DNA of 27,362 bases from JBIOJM01 sp044450785 (GTDB lineage: Bacteria > Planctomycetota > Planctomycetia > Isosphaerales > Isosphaeraceae). The notes under the pieces are model-generated. The model made no database searches, had not been told where the DNA came from, and worked only from the letters and a program-made list of their open reading frames with translations. Position numbers and translations under genes: made by a program. Where the stretch lies: NCBI GenBank assembly GCA_044450785.1, contig JBIOJM010000111.1, positions 1 through 27,362 of the forward strand, read 5' to 3'. Below are positions 17,874 to 24,713 of the stretch, one piece after another (position 1 is the stretch's first letter; each line of letters opens with the position of its first letter).

Positions 17874-17972
17874 CCCCGAGCGCTGGGCGCGGGTCTCCCG
17901 ACCCCGCCCCGAGCGCTGGGCGCGGGTCTCCTGACCCTGCCCCGAGCGCTGGGCGCGGGTCTCCTGACCCCG
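17874..17972. repeat. 33-bp GC-rich tandem repeat, three copies
   Basis: Units start at 17874, 17907 and 17940 with CCCCGAGCGCTGGGCGCGGG and differ from each other by only one or a few bases. Each unit has the small palindrome GAGCGCT and is rich enough in GC to fold strongly. The period is a multiple of three, so all frames stay open and give repetitive spurious peptides (ALGAGLLT- or SARGRVRRPAP-like). There are no spacers, which excludes a CRISPR array. Confidence 0.88.
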
Positions 17973-17991
17973 CCCGTCAGCGGTCTCGGTG

Positions 17992-18163
17992 TCACCTCGT
18001 GGCGTGGAGATCGGCGAGAAAACCCCACTTCCCCTTCTCGCTCAACCGTCCAGCCTGGGGATTCCAGTCACCCAGGATACCTGCGCCATCACCGCAATAG
18101 CCGGCCGCGAGCAGGATCACCGCCAGCCGCGGCGTGACGCCGCCGGGCGGCCGCGGCCAGGTT
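17992..18163 (-). pseudogene. Possible C-terminal gene remnant
   Basis: A reverse frame open from a stop just above 18163 down to TGA at 17992 reads about 57 residues. It includes 'TPRLAVILLAAGYCGDG' and 'GDWNPQAGRLSEKGKWGFL', which look like protein (a hydrophobic stretch, then a polar tail) rather than chance. It has no start codon and no homologue that I recognise. It could be the tail of a lost membrane protein, or noise in GC-rich DNA. Confidence 0.25.
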
Positions 18164-18167
18164 AATC

Positions 18168-18536
18168 ATGCCAGCCGACGCCATCGACTTCGATGAAACC
18201 CGTGACCCGATCGTCGCCGTGCGGCGACAGCGCTGGCGTACACTCCGGAGCACCGGATACCGTGTTTCCTTTGCCCTGGCCTTTTCCTACACCGGAGCGT
18301 TTCTCCTCCATGAATTGCTGACGTACGACAAGTCCACCGATCGCCAACGCCTGCTTTTCGCTGTGTTGACGGGTTTCTGCTTCCTGGTCGCTCTTATCAA
18401 TCTGCTGATTCTCAGACTCGTCTGGAGACGACCGTTCGCGATCCTCAAGGTCGGGATCGAGCTGCATGGTCAAAAGCTAGCGAAAGGGGGCGGCATTCCG
18501 AGCCCAAATGAAAACGACGGCAACTTTGGCGTCTGA
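18168..18536 (+). CDS. Small two-helix membrane protein
   Basis: The product is 122 residues. A charged N-terminus is followed by two hydrophobic segments, 'VSFALAFSYTGAFLLHELL' (about 33-51) and 'LLFAVLTGFCFLVALINLLILRLVW' (about 61-85), then a basic tail. No family is recognised. AGG lies 8 nt before the ATG. The last 29 bp overlap the start of the DinB-like gene, which suggests that the two are co-transcribed if both are real. It could also be shorter or non-coding, but the helix pattern and loop charges look genuine. Confidence 0.5.
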   Translation: MPADAIDFDETRDPIVAVRRQRWRTLRSTGYRVSFALAFSYTGAFLLHELLTYDKSTDRQRLLFAVLTGFCFLVALINLLILRLVWRRPFAILKVGIELHGQKLAKGGGIPSPNENDGNFGV

Positions 18537-19026
18537 GAAAACCCCCGCCGGCGAGATCGCGCTGCTGCTGCGGATCCTCGACGAGAGCTATGAGAGAAAA
18601 GCCTGGCATGGAACCAACCTGAAAGGGTCGATCCGGGGCCTTTCCACCGCGGAAGCAGCCTGGCGTCCCGGGCCCGGGCGGCATTCGATCGCCGAATATG
18701 TCGTCCATGCCGCCTACTGGAAGTACGCCGTGAGGCGCAGGCTGAGGGGAGACAAGCGCGGATCCTTCCCACTCAAGGGGAGCAACTGGTTCGCGCTGCC
18801 GTCTCCCTTGACCGAGTCGAGCTGGAAACAATTCGTCAGCCTGCTCGATGCCGAGCATCGCGCTCTGCGCGAAACGGTTGCGACGTTTCCAGCCGACCGG
18901 CTGCACGAGTTCCCGATGGGAGGAAAGGTCCGCCACGTGACTCAGATCTACGGCATCGCGCTCCACGACGTTTATCACGCCGGGCAGATCCAGCTTATCA
19001 AGAGGCTGCAATCTGGGTCGATCTAG
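18508..19026 (+). CDS. DinB-fold (DinB/YfiT-like) metal-dependent protein
   Basis: The protein is 172 residues, the usual size for a DinB four-helix bundle. Candidate metal-binding histidines are seen in 'HSIAEYVVHAAYWKY' (about residues 61-75) and in 'ALHDVYHAGQIQLIK' near the C-terminus; the HxxxH spacing of the last helix is typical. Family members bind a divalent metal and act in thiol-dependent transfer or stress responses, but the specific role here is unknown. The gene begins inside the small membrane gene. Its 3' end overlaps the convergent dehydrogenase by 29 bp, so no terminator fits between them. Confidence 0.82.
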   Translation: MKTTATLASEKTPAGEIALLLRILDESYERKAWHGTNLKGSIRGLSTAEAAWRPGPGRHSIAEYVVHAAYWKYAVRRRLRGDKRGSFPLKGSNWFALPSPLTESSWKQFVSLLDAEHRALRETVATFPADRLHEFPMGGKVRHVTQIYGIALHDVYHAGQIQLIKRLQSGSI

Positions 19027-19873
19027 TCCTGGGCACTCCCGTCAGCTCTTCGCTAACTTGCCAGAGACGCTGGGCTGCCGCCTGATCACGCGACTGGGCA
19101 GAGCTGACCGCTGGTTTCTCCTTGACGAAAAAACGGCCCGACATCCCCTCGACCTCGGGGGACGACGCCAGAAAAACCGACGTGCGGGCCCCCCGCTCGG
19201 GCGAAATGGAAAACAGGTCGGCGACCTTCCGGATGAGCCAGCCGGCCCTCGCCTCGTCGAAGACCTGCAAGAAGTTGGTTCGCACAAAGCCAGGGTGCAG
19301 AGTGTTCGCACTGACGCCCGTCCCCGCGATCCGGCGCGCCAGCTCGTAGGTGAACAGGATGTTGGCCAGCTTGGAGTACTGGTAGGCCTTCCAGCCACGG
19401 TAACGCTGCTTGGCTTGAAGGTCGTCGAAATTGATGGAAGCGCCCTTGTGTGCATCCGAGGCGACGTTGACGATCCGGGCCGGCGCGCTCTGCTCGAGCA
19501 ACGGAAGGAGGAGGTTCGTCAGCAGAAAATACGAGAGATGATTGAGGGCCAGGGTCATCTCGATGCCGTCGACACTCTCGGTACGTTTCCAGAACATCGC
19601 ACCGGCATTGTTGATCAGGACATCGAGACGTGGCGAGCGCTCTCGGATTTGGCCGGCCAGCCGCCGCACCTCGGCGAGCGAGGATAAGTCGGCAACGGCC
19701 GACTCGACTGACGTCGCACCCGTCGCGGCGCGGATCTGGTCGATCGTCTTTGCGCATCTCTCAGGAGAGCGGCCGACGATGATGACATGCGCGCCCAGAC
19801 GAGCGAGCTCCCGTGCCGTGACCTGGCCGATCCCCGAGGTTGCACCCGTGACCAGGCAGACTTTTCCATGCAT
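18998..19873 (-). CDS. Short-chain dehydrogenase/reductase (retinol dehydrogenase-like)
   Basis: The protein is about 291 residues with a classical SDR fold. It has the NAD(P)-binding TGATSGIG (about residues 9-16), NNAG (about 86-89), the active-site Ser in 'VNVASDAHKG' and the catalytic YxxxK in 'YQYSKLANI'. 'LHPGFVRTNFL' closes the substrate pocket. The arrangement is closest to the RDH11-14/WW-oxidoreductase-like group. The Arg in 'VGRSPERC' after strand 2 points to NADP. The ATG at 19873 is preferred because AGAGG lies 6 nt upstream; an in-frame GTG at 19888 would add five residues. Substrate unknown. Confidence 0.9.
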   Translation of the reverse strand: MHGKVCLVTGATSGIGQVTARELARLGAHVIIVGRSPERCAKTIDQIRAATGATSVESAVADLSSLAEVRRLAGQIRERSPRLDVLINNAGAMFWKRTESVDGIEMTLALNHLSYFLLTNLLLPLLEQSAPARIVNVASDAHKGASINFDDLQAKQRYRGWKAYQYSKLANILFTYELARRIAGTGVSANTLHPGFVRTNFLQVFDEARAGWLIRKVADLFSISPERGARTSVFLASSPEVEGMSGRFFVKEKPAVSSAQSRDQAAAQRLWQVSEELTGVPRTRSTQIAAS

Positions 19874-19888
19874 TGTTGCCTCTTGCAC

Positions 19889-20549
19889 CTCGCCGGCAGC
19901 CGTTGATCAAGGATCGCGGTGAACCGCCTCGAGCGAAAAGGCCGGCAGGCACACTTCAGGGAATCTCGCGTGTTCACGCGGCCGACGTATTCGTCGATCA
20001 GCTTGGGCTTGTTTCCGGCAGCTTCGACCCGGGTTGGCTGTGCGATCAAGGTCGGCGTCCATCGTGGTTGCACTCCCAGGGGGGGCTCAGGGGGAGGGGT
20101 TTTCGTCACCACCACGCCCACGACTCGAAACGGGCCTGCATCGTGGCGTGATCCTCCGGCGCGCCGCGGGCGGGCAGGATGGCCGGCATGAGAGCCGTTG
20201 CGCCGCGAACCACTGGCTCCCTCTCCTCAAGGAGAGTCCGATGCTAATAGGGCGATCCCGAGCCGTCAAGTGCCCCGGAGGTCCGTCGCCGGCGCCGCCG
20301 CGTCGTCGACCACTATCATCCCACGCCTGCGCGCTCGGACCGGGGACGCACTATCCATTATGAATCTTTGATGACACAATCAGGTGACCGCCGATCTTGA
20401 GTCCTCAGTGCCCTGATAACGAGCTCGTTCGAACCGACCCGAGGCCTTGTCTGTCCGCGAACGCTCCGGGTTAACGAGCGACGGCGCGAGGTCGGCGATC
20501 GCCCGCGGATTTGGTTCCGTGTTGTCAACAGGTTGAGAGTCGATGAGCA
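19889..20549. other. Intergenic region before mgtE
   Basis: The 660 bp hold the cupin relic at 19963-20060. They also hold a short hairpin, CTCTCC-TCAA-GGAGAG (20221-20236), whose right arm forms AAGGAGAG just before an ATG at 20241. That ATG opens only a 40-codon proline-rich frame. No Mg2+ riboswitch-like structure could be recognised by eye upstream of mgtE, and no clear promoter was found. Confidence 0.4.
19963..20060 (-). pseudogene. N-terminal remnant of a cupin-domain gene
   Basis: The reverse strand reads 'RVEAAGNKPKLIDEYVGRVN' (about 20031-19972), which matches the start of small bacterial cupins ('...AAGNKPKLIEEYIGRVNSG'). Those proteins continue with a cupin barrel, but here the sequence diverges straight after 'VNTRD' and no histidine motif follows. 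The frame then runs on without cupin features into the dehydrogenase gene. This is a truncated relic; the match is from memory of the family. Confidence 0.55.
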
Positions 20550-21935
20550 ATGCTGGGAAAGCTGGCGCTCCCCGAGATTCGAGAGCTGATCGATGCCCGC
20601 GACGACGACACGCTCCGCGAGGTCGTCAACCGCTGGCTCTCGGCCGACGTTGCCGAGTTGGTCGAGGCCATGTCGAGCGGCGAGCAAGTGCAGGTCCTGC
20701 GTCTGATCAAGTCGAAACTGGCCGCCGAGACGTTTGCGTACCTCGATCTCGACACCCAGCAGAACGTGTTGAGCTCGCTGACGGAGGACGAGTCGAAGTA
20801 CGTCTTGAACGAGATGGCCCCGGACGATCGGACGGCGCTCCTGGCCGAGCTGCCCGGCGACCAGGCCGAGCGTTTGATCGGCTTGCTCGATCCCGACCAG
20901 CGGGCGATCGCCCGGTCCTTGCTCGATTATCGCGAGGACAGCGTCGGCCGGCTGATGACCCCCGACTACGTGGTCGTTCGCATCGAGTGGACCATGCGCC
21001 ATGTGCTCGACCACATCCGAGCCCATGGCCGAGACAGCGAGACCCTGAATGTCATCTACATCGTCGACGACAAGAACAAGCTGGTCGACGACCTGCGAAT
21101 CCGAGAGATCCTGCTGGCCCCGTTGCATGCCCACGTCTCCGACCTGATGGATCGCGAGTGCATCAGCCTCTGCGTGACCGACGACAAGAAAAAAGCCGTC
21201 GAGGTCTTCGGCAAGTACGACCGGACCGCATTGCCGGTCGTGGACACTCATGGCCGGCTGGCGGGGATCGTGACCCTGGACGACGTGCTCGACGTCGCTG
21301 AGGAAGTGGCGACGCGGGAGATGCAGAAGTTCGGCGGCCAGGAGGCGCTCGACGAGCCTTACATGATCACCTCAATGCCGGCGATGGTCCGCAAGCGCGC
21401 GTCCTGGCTCGTCGTCTTGTTCTTGGGCGAGATGCTGACGGCCACGGCCATGGGCTTCTTCCAGGGCCAGATCGCGCACGCCGTGGTACTGGCCTTGTTC
21501 GTTCCCCTGATCATTTCGAGTGGAGGCAACTCAGGGTCGCAAGCGGCCACGCTCATCATCCGCGCCCTGGCGCTCGGGGAAGTCAGGCTCACCGACTGGT
21601 GGCGCGTCATGCGCCGCGAGATTCTCGTGGGGATCTTCCTCGGGACGATTCTCGGCTCGATCGGCTTCGTGCGGATCGCCGCCTGGAGCGCCGTCTCGAA
21701 CATCTACGGTCCCCATTGGGTCCTGATCGGACTGACCGTCAGCTTCTCGTTGATCGGTGTCGTGCTCTGGGGCACATTGACCGGGTCGATGCTCCCCTTC
21801 TTGCTGAGGCGGCTCGGATTCGACCCGGCCACGTCGTCGGCCCCGTTCGTGGCAACCCTGGTCGACGTCACCGGCCTGATCATCTACTTCACCGTCGCCA
21901 TCATTCTCCTGCACAATACCCTGCTCAAAACTTGA
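20550..21935 (+). CDS. mgtE: Magnesium channel/transporter MgtE
   Basis: The protein is 461 residues, the standard MgtE length, and takes up Mg2+ across the inner membrane as a dimer. Domains in order are an N-terminal superhelical MgtE_N domain (about 1-125), two CBS domains (about 135-255, including 'GRLMTPDYVVVR' and 'VVDTHGRLAGIVTLDDVLDV'), a connecting helix, and five membrane helices (about 280-458). The conserved 'SSGGNSGSQAATLIIRALALGE' and the pore-region aspartate in 'TLVDVTGLIIYF' are present. The N and CBS domains sense cytosolic Mg2+ and close the pore. ATG 20550 is chosen because the family N-terminus aligns there, with GAGAG about 10 nt upstream. A hairpin terminator candidate follows the stop. 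Confidence 0.95.
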   Translation: MLGKLALPEIRELIDARDDDTLREVVNRWLSADVAELVEAMSSGEQVQVLRLIKSKLAAETFAYLDLDTQQNVLSSLTEDESKYVLNEMAPDDRTALLAELPGDQAERLIGLLDPDQRAIARSLLDYREDSVGRLMTPDYVVVRIEWTMRHVLDHIRAHGRDSETLNVIYIVDDKNKLVDDLRIREILLAPLHAHVSDLMDRECISLCVTDDKKKAVEVFGKYDRTALPVVDTHGRLAGIVTLDDVLDVAEEVATREMQKFGGQEALDEPYMITSMPAMVRKRASWLVVLFLGEMLTATAMGFFQGQIAHAVVLALFVPLIISSGGNSGSQAATLIIRALALGEVRLTDWWRVMRREILVGIFLGTILGSIGFVRIAAWSAVSNIYGPHWVLIGLTVSFSLIGVVLWGTLTGSMLPFLLRRLGFDPATSSAPFVATLVDVTGLIIYFTVAIILLHNTLLKT

Positions 21936-21936
21936 G

Positions 21937-21957
21937 GCTTGAAATGCAGATTCAAGC
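21937..21957 (+). terminator. Candidate terminator after mgtE
   Basis: A perfect 7-bp stem GCTTGAA (21937-21943)/TTCAAGC (21951-21957) with a 7-nt loop starts just past the mgtE stop. The T-rich tract after it (TTTGTTGATTTT) begins a few bases later than usual, which lowers confidence. Confidence 0.4.
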
Positions 21958-21967
21958 GGGAGGTTTG

Positions 21968-21996
21968 TTGATTTTGGTTCACTTGTCGCCTATAAG
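21968..21996 (+). promoter_or_regulatory. Candidate sigma-70 promoter for the 22051 gene
   Basis: TTGATT (21968-21973), a 17-bp spacer and TATAAG (21991-21996) form a good -35/-10 pair in an AT-rich island. It is placed between the mgtE terminator candidate and the zinc-finger membrane gene at 22051, about 48 bp before its ATG. Confidence 0.5.
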
Positions 21997-22050
21997 TGTC
22001 TTGGTTAGAGGAGCGCGCGTTCGTCGTCGATCGAATAGGTAAACTCGCCG

Positions 22051-22770
22051 ATGTTGCTCCAATGCCCCAATTGCGGCCGAATAGGCAACGTTGCCGATCA
22101 TGTCGCTTTGAGTGCGCACACCATCCGCTGTCGACGTTGTAAGGCGCGTTTCTCAACGGCTCCAGGTCAGGTGAAAGACAGGGTTTCTTCCCGCAGGGCG
22201 CGAGTCAAATCCTCCTCGTCTGCCCAATCTGCGCAGGTTGGGGGAGAGTTGGCCCACATGACCTCTGAGGCCTTCTTCGGCGGTGACGATGATGATCTTT
22301 TGCCCATTTCGCCCAGTTCGAGCGACTCTCACTATGAAATGTCGGCGGTATCCGAGGGCGAGATCGACGACTCGAACGACGAGCTGCCGGCGTTCATGTC
22401 GAACACCGCCTCACTCGATGACGCGCACCCTTCGGGGATGTTCGAGCCCGCCAGCTCGGAGGTCTTCCTTGCGAGCCCCTGGTATGACCAATCCATCGAA
22501 TCCTGGAACCGATATCACTTCTTCGTGGCGCTGGGTTTCGGGATCTCCTCGCTCGCCGTCCTGGGGTTCTTTCTCGTGAGTGCGCTCGTCAGAGGTCACA
22601 GCATCGACTCGTCCATCACCGCTTTGATCGTCGGGTGTTTGGGGATGGTTGCGTTCTTGTCGCTCTCAGTGTCCGCGGCCGCGTTGATCGTGCTGCTGAT
22701 TGATCTGGGAAGGACTCTCCGGCGGTTGGTCGTCCGTTCGAATCGGAACGCCGGCATCGCCAGCGAATGA
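22051..22770 (+). CDS. MJ0042-type zinc-finger membrane protein
   Basis: The protein is 239 residues. The N-terminus holds a zinc ribbon (CPNC at 5-8, CRRC at about 27-30). An acidic, serine-rich disordered linker (about 40-150) leads to two membrane helices, 'FFVALGFGISSLAVLGFFLVSALV' and 'ALIVGCLGMVAFLSLSVSAAALIVLLIDL'. It is the same ribbon-linker-helices plan as the gene at 14992-16002, with less sequence likeness. Function is unknown. A stop codon (TAG) lies in frame just upstream, so 22051 is the first possible start. The TGA at 22768 is followed in the same frame by a sulfatase tail. Confidence 0.8.
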   Translation: MLLQCPNCGRIGNVADHVALSAHTIRCRRCKARFSTAPGQVKDRVSSRRARVKSSSSAQSAQVGGELAHMTSEAFFGGDDDDLLPISPSSSDSHYEMSAVSEGEIDDSNDELPAFMSNTASLDDAHPSGMFEPASSEVFLASPWYDQSIESWNRYHFFVALGFGISSLAVLGFFLVSALVRGHSIDSSITALIVGCLGMVAFLSLSVSAAALIVLLIDLGRTLRRLVVRSNRNAGIASE

Positions 22771-22791
22771 TCGAGAGTCGCGGAGCGATGG

Positions 22792-22965
22792 GATGAGCCG
22801 ATTCTGCCCGATCGCGCTGGCCTCGCGGTCGACCCTCGCGAAACGACCGACCTGCGAGCCAAGGAACCCGCGACGTTCGCCCGGCTCAAGCAGGCCCTCG
22901 TGCGCATGGACGCCGAGGTCAAAGCCGAAGGGCCAGACTGGTGGAAGAGGGAACGGAGTGAGTAA
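22792..22965 (+). pseudogene. C-terminal remnant of a sulfatase
   Basis: The 57 codons up to TAA at 22963-22965 read 'AGLAVDPRETTDLRAKEPATF', then 'LKQALVRMDAEVKAEGPDWW'. This matches the last helix region of planctomycete arylsulfatases (typically 'DPGETTDLAA...L...EVEAEGPDW'). The catalytic N-terminal domain with CxPSR is absent and there is no start codon. The frame is continuous with the preceding gene across its stop (22768-22770), so it may derive from an ancient insertion there. Confidence 0.65.
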
Positions 22966-23022
22966 CCTATCCACCGCGGAATCGGTCGAGAGCCCATCCT
23001 CAAGGTCGACAGCGGAGTCGAG

Positions 23023-23286
23023 ATGACGATTTCAGACGAGTGGGACGGCGATCACGACCCGGACGAGGGACCCGTTGACCGCGATCTGGCCGAGGACGAG
23101 GACGACGACCTTTGCATCCCCTGTCCCTATTGCGATCGCCAGATCCTGGAGGAATCCGAGCGTTGTCCGCACTGCGAGCACTACATCTCGAGAGAGGACG
23201 CTCCGCCGGCCCGGAAGCCGATCTGGATCATAGTCGGGGTCGTGGCGTGTTTGTACGTGGTCTACCGATGGATCGTCTTGAAGTAA
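23023..23286 (+). CDS. Small zinc-ribbon protein with one C-terminal membrane helix
   Basis: The product is 87 residues. An acidic N-terminus (about 1-30, Asp/Glu-rich) is followed by a zinc ribbon CPYC...CPHC (about 34-51) and one hydrophobic helix 'IWIIVGVVACLYVVYRWIV' at the C-terminus, so the ribbon should face the cytoplasm (tail-anchored layout). GGAG lies shortly before the ATG. The next small membrane gene starts 25 bp downstream, probably as an operon. Function unknown. Confidence 0.72.
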   Translation: MTISDEWDGDHDPDEGPVDRDLAEDEDDDLCIPCPYCDRQILEESERCPHCEHYISREDAPPARKPIWIIVGVVACLYVVYRWIVLK

Positions 23287-23311
23287 GTCCTGGTCCGAAG
23301 GAGACGCGCCG

Positions 23312-23506
23312 ATGCCGGTCGCAGCTCGATTGATTCTGTCGCTCGCATTGGCGGTCATTTTCTTCTTTTGCGTGTTCGGGTTTCTCGCAAGCGGCGAGGC
23401 ACCGCCGCCAGCCGCGAATTCATTTCGGTTGATTTATGGGATGATCGGGGGGTTGTGCGTGCTATCGATCGTCGCTCTTTGGGTCATTCCGCGGAGGAAA
23501 CTCTGA
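23312..23506 (+). CDS. Small two-helix membrane protein
   Basis: The product is 64 residues, with helices 'LILSLALAVIFFFCVFGFLA' and 'YGMIGGLCVLSIVALWVI' and a basic end (PRRKL). AAGGAG at 23298-23303, 8 nt before the ATG, is one of the clearest Shine-Dalgarno sites in the window. It probably shares a transcript with the zinc-ribbon gene 25 bp upstream. No family recognised. Confidence 0.65.
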   Translation: MPVAARLILSLALAVIFFFCVFGFLASGEAPPPAANSFRLIYGMIGGLCVLSIVALWVIPRRKL

Positions 23507-23622
23507 ACTCGAGCACTCAGCGGCCTGAGCACCTCGATCCGGATTCTCGAGAAAGATCATCATCGCCGCGGGTACCTTTTCGGACGGCTGATGGCCGACC
23601 TGTTCGTTGCTGGCTAACGCTT

Positions 23623-23865
23623 TCAGCCGACCGGCCGCGGGCCGGTTTTGCTTCGCGTCGTTAGCTCGCGACGAGCCTCCTCGTAAGAGAGCTTCAACCC
23701 AGTCGCGGTCTCCGCGAGACCATGATCACCCGTCCGGAGTGCCCGGATGCGGATGGCTTCCCAGTAGCGAATACTCGCCTCGACGGTTGGAATGTGCTCT
23801 CGCCGGGGGATGTCGGAGGGTGACGGCGGAAATGGAGGAAGACTGCCTGTGTCCCCGGGTCGCAT
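23623..23865 (-). CDS. Hypothetical small protein
   Basis: The frame is 80 residues. The central part, 'ASIRYWEAIRIRALRTGDHGLAETATGL' and 'YEEARRELTTR', has a regular amphipathic helix pattern like a small helical domain, while the ends are proline-rich. No family is recognised. The C-terminal codons overlap the hairpin at 23631-23649. It may be a real gene or an open frame in decayed DNA. Confidence 0.35.
   Translation of the reverse strand: MRPGDTGSLPPFPPSPSDIPRREHIPTVEASIRYWEAIRIRALRTGDHGLAETATGLKLSYEEARRELTTRSKTGPRPVG
23631..23649 (+). terminator. Rho-independent terminator candidate
   Basis: CCGGCC-GCG-GGCCGG (23631-23645) is a perfect 6-bp GC stem followed directly by TTTT. It is well placed to end the transcript of the two small membrane genes to its left. 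Confidence 0.5.
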
Positions 23866-24046
23866 AACGATGACTCCGCCTCGTCGTCAAGGCGTTCTAG
23901 GCTGTCCGTGTGGTCTGCGGCACCACTGTCGGAGGGATTCCCTAACTCAAGCGTATGTCAACACCAGCGGACGTCAAATCCGGCCGGCTGTCGTGTTTCG
24001 GTCGATCAACATCGTCCGTTCTTGTGCCTGTCCTTTGGCGTGCCAC

Positions 24047-24706
24047 GAGCTGGACCACTTGGCCGTCTCGGGCGAGCTACGGCAGTTCGGCTTCATCCAC
24101 CTGGCGACCCACGGAGTGATCGACGAGGATATGCCCGCCCGGTCGGCGGTGATCCTGACGCAGACCGGCCTGCCGGACCCGCTCGAGCAGGCCCTCAACC
24201 ACAAACCCGTCTTCGACGGCCGGCTAACGGTCCGCGAAATCCAGCGCGGCTGGGACCTGAAAGCCGAGCTGGTGACTCTTTCGGCGTGCGAGACCGCCCT
24301 GGGCCGAGACGCCGGCGGCGAGGGCTTTGTCGGTTTCACACAGGCCCTCTTGAAGTCGGGCACGCGAAGCGTCTGCCTGTCGCTCTGCAAGGTCGACGAC
24401 ACGGCGACGGCCCTGCTGATGCAACGGTTCTACGCCAATCTGCTGGGTCGACGCCCCGGGCTCAGCTCGCCGTTGCCGACGGCGGAGGCCCTCCGCGAGG
24501 CAAAAGCCTGGCTACGCGGGCTCCACCGCGCGGAGGCCCTGGCCGTGACCGCGGAGCTGTCGGGCGGCGTCGCGCGAGGCAAGGGGGCGAAGGCACGTCA
24601 ACCGGACGAACTCGCCGCTGCGATTCCGGCCGGCGGGGACAACGACCGGCCATACGCGCCCCCGTACTTCTGGGCCGCGTTCGTGCTGGCCGGCGATCCG
24701 GATTGA
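24047..24706 (+). pseudogene. 5'-truncated CHAT-domain copy 1
   Basis: This block encodes the C-terminal 219 residues of a planctomycete-type CHAT (caspase HetF associated with TPRs) protein. It begins 'ELDHLAVSGELRQFGFIHLATHG' and ends 'PPYFWAAFVLAGDPD'. The catalytic His of LATHG and Cys of SACET are both kept. The usual N-terminal TPR region and the first half of the CHAT fold are absent; upstream (23866-24046) the frame stays open to an ATG at 23792 but shows no homology. A conserved Trp (SLWKVDD in copy 2) is Cys here (SLCKVDD). It is probably non-functional, made by partial duplication of the copy at 26496-27155. A short domain-only protein cannot be excluded. Confidence 0.7.
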
Positions 24707-24710
24707 TCAA
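24047..24710. repeat. Direct repeat A of the CHAT duplication (partner 26496-27159)
   Basis: The block aligns without gaps to 26496-27159 at a constant offset of 2449 bp. A 110-bp tract (24392-24501 and 26841-26950) is identical base for base, while the rest has scattered, mostly synonymous differences. Homology stops just upstream of 24047 and at GATTGATC just after the stop codon. Confidence 0.85.
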
Positions 24711-24713
24711 CGT

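Noticed and set aside
17874..17972. Possible short CRISPR array
   Set aside because: The 33-bp units abut without spacers and no cas gene is near; it is a simple tandem repeat.
20241..20363. 40-codon frame with a strong AAGGAGAG before its ATG
   Set aside because: The peptide is proline/arginine-rich without structure, and the Shine-Dalgarno is one arm of a small hairpin, so coding is unlikely.
20360..20549. Mg2+ riboswitch before mgtE
   Set aside because: I looked for an extended paired leader ahead of mgtE and could not recognise M-box or other Mg2+ sensor elements; a covariance search would be decisive.
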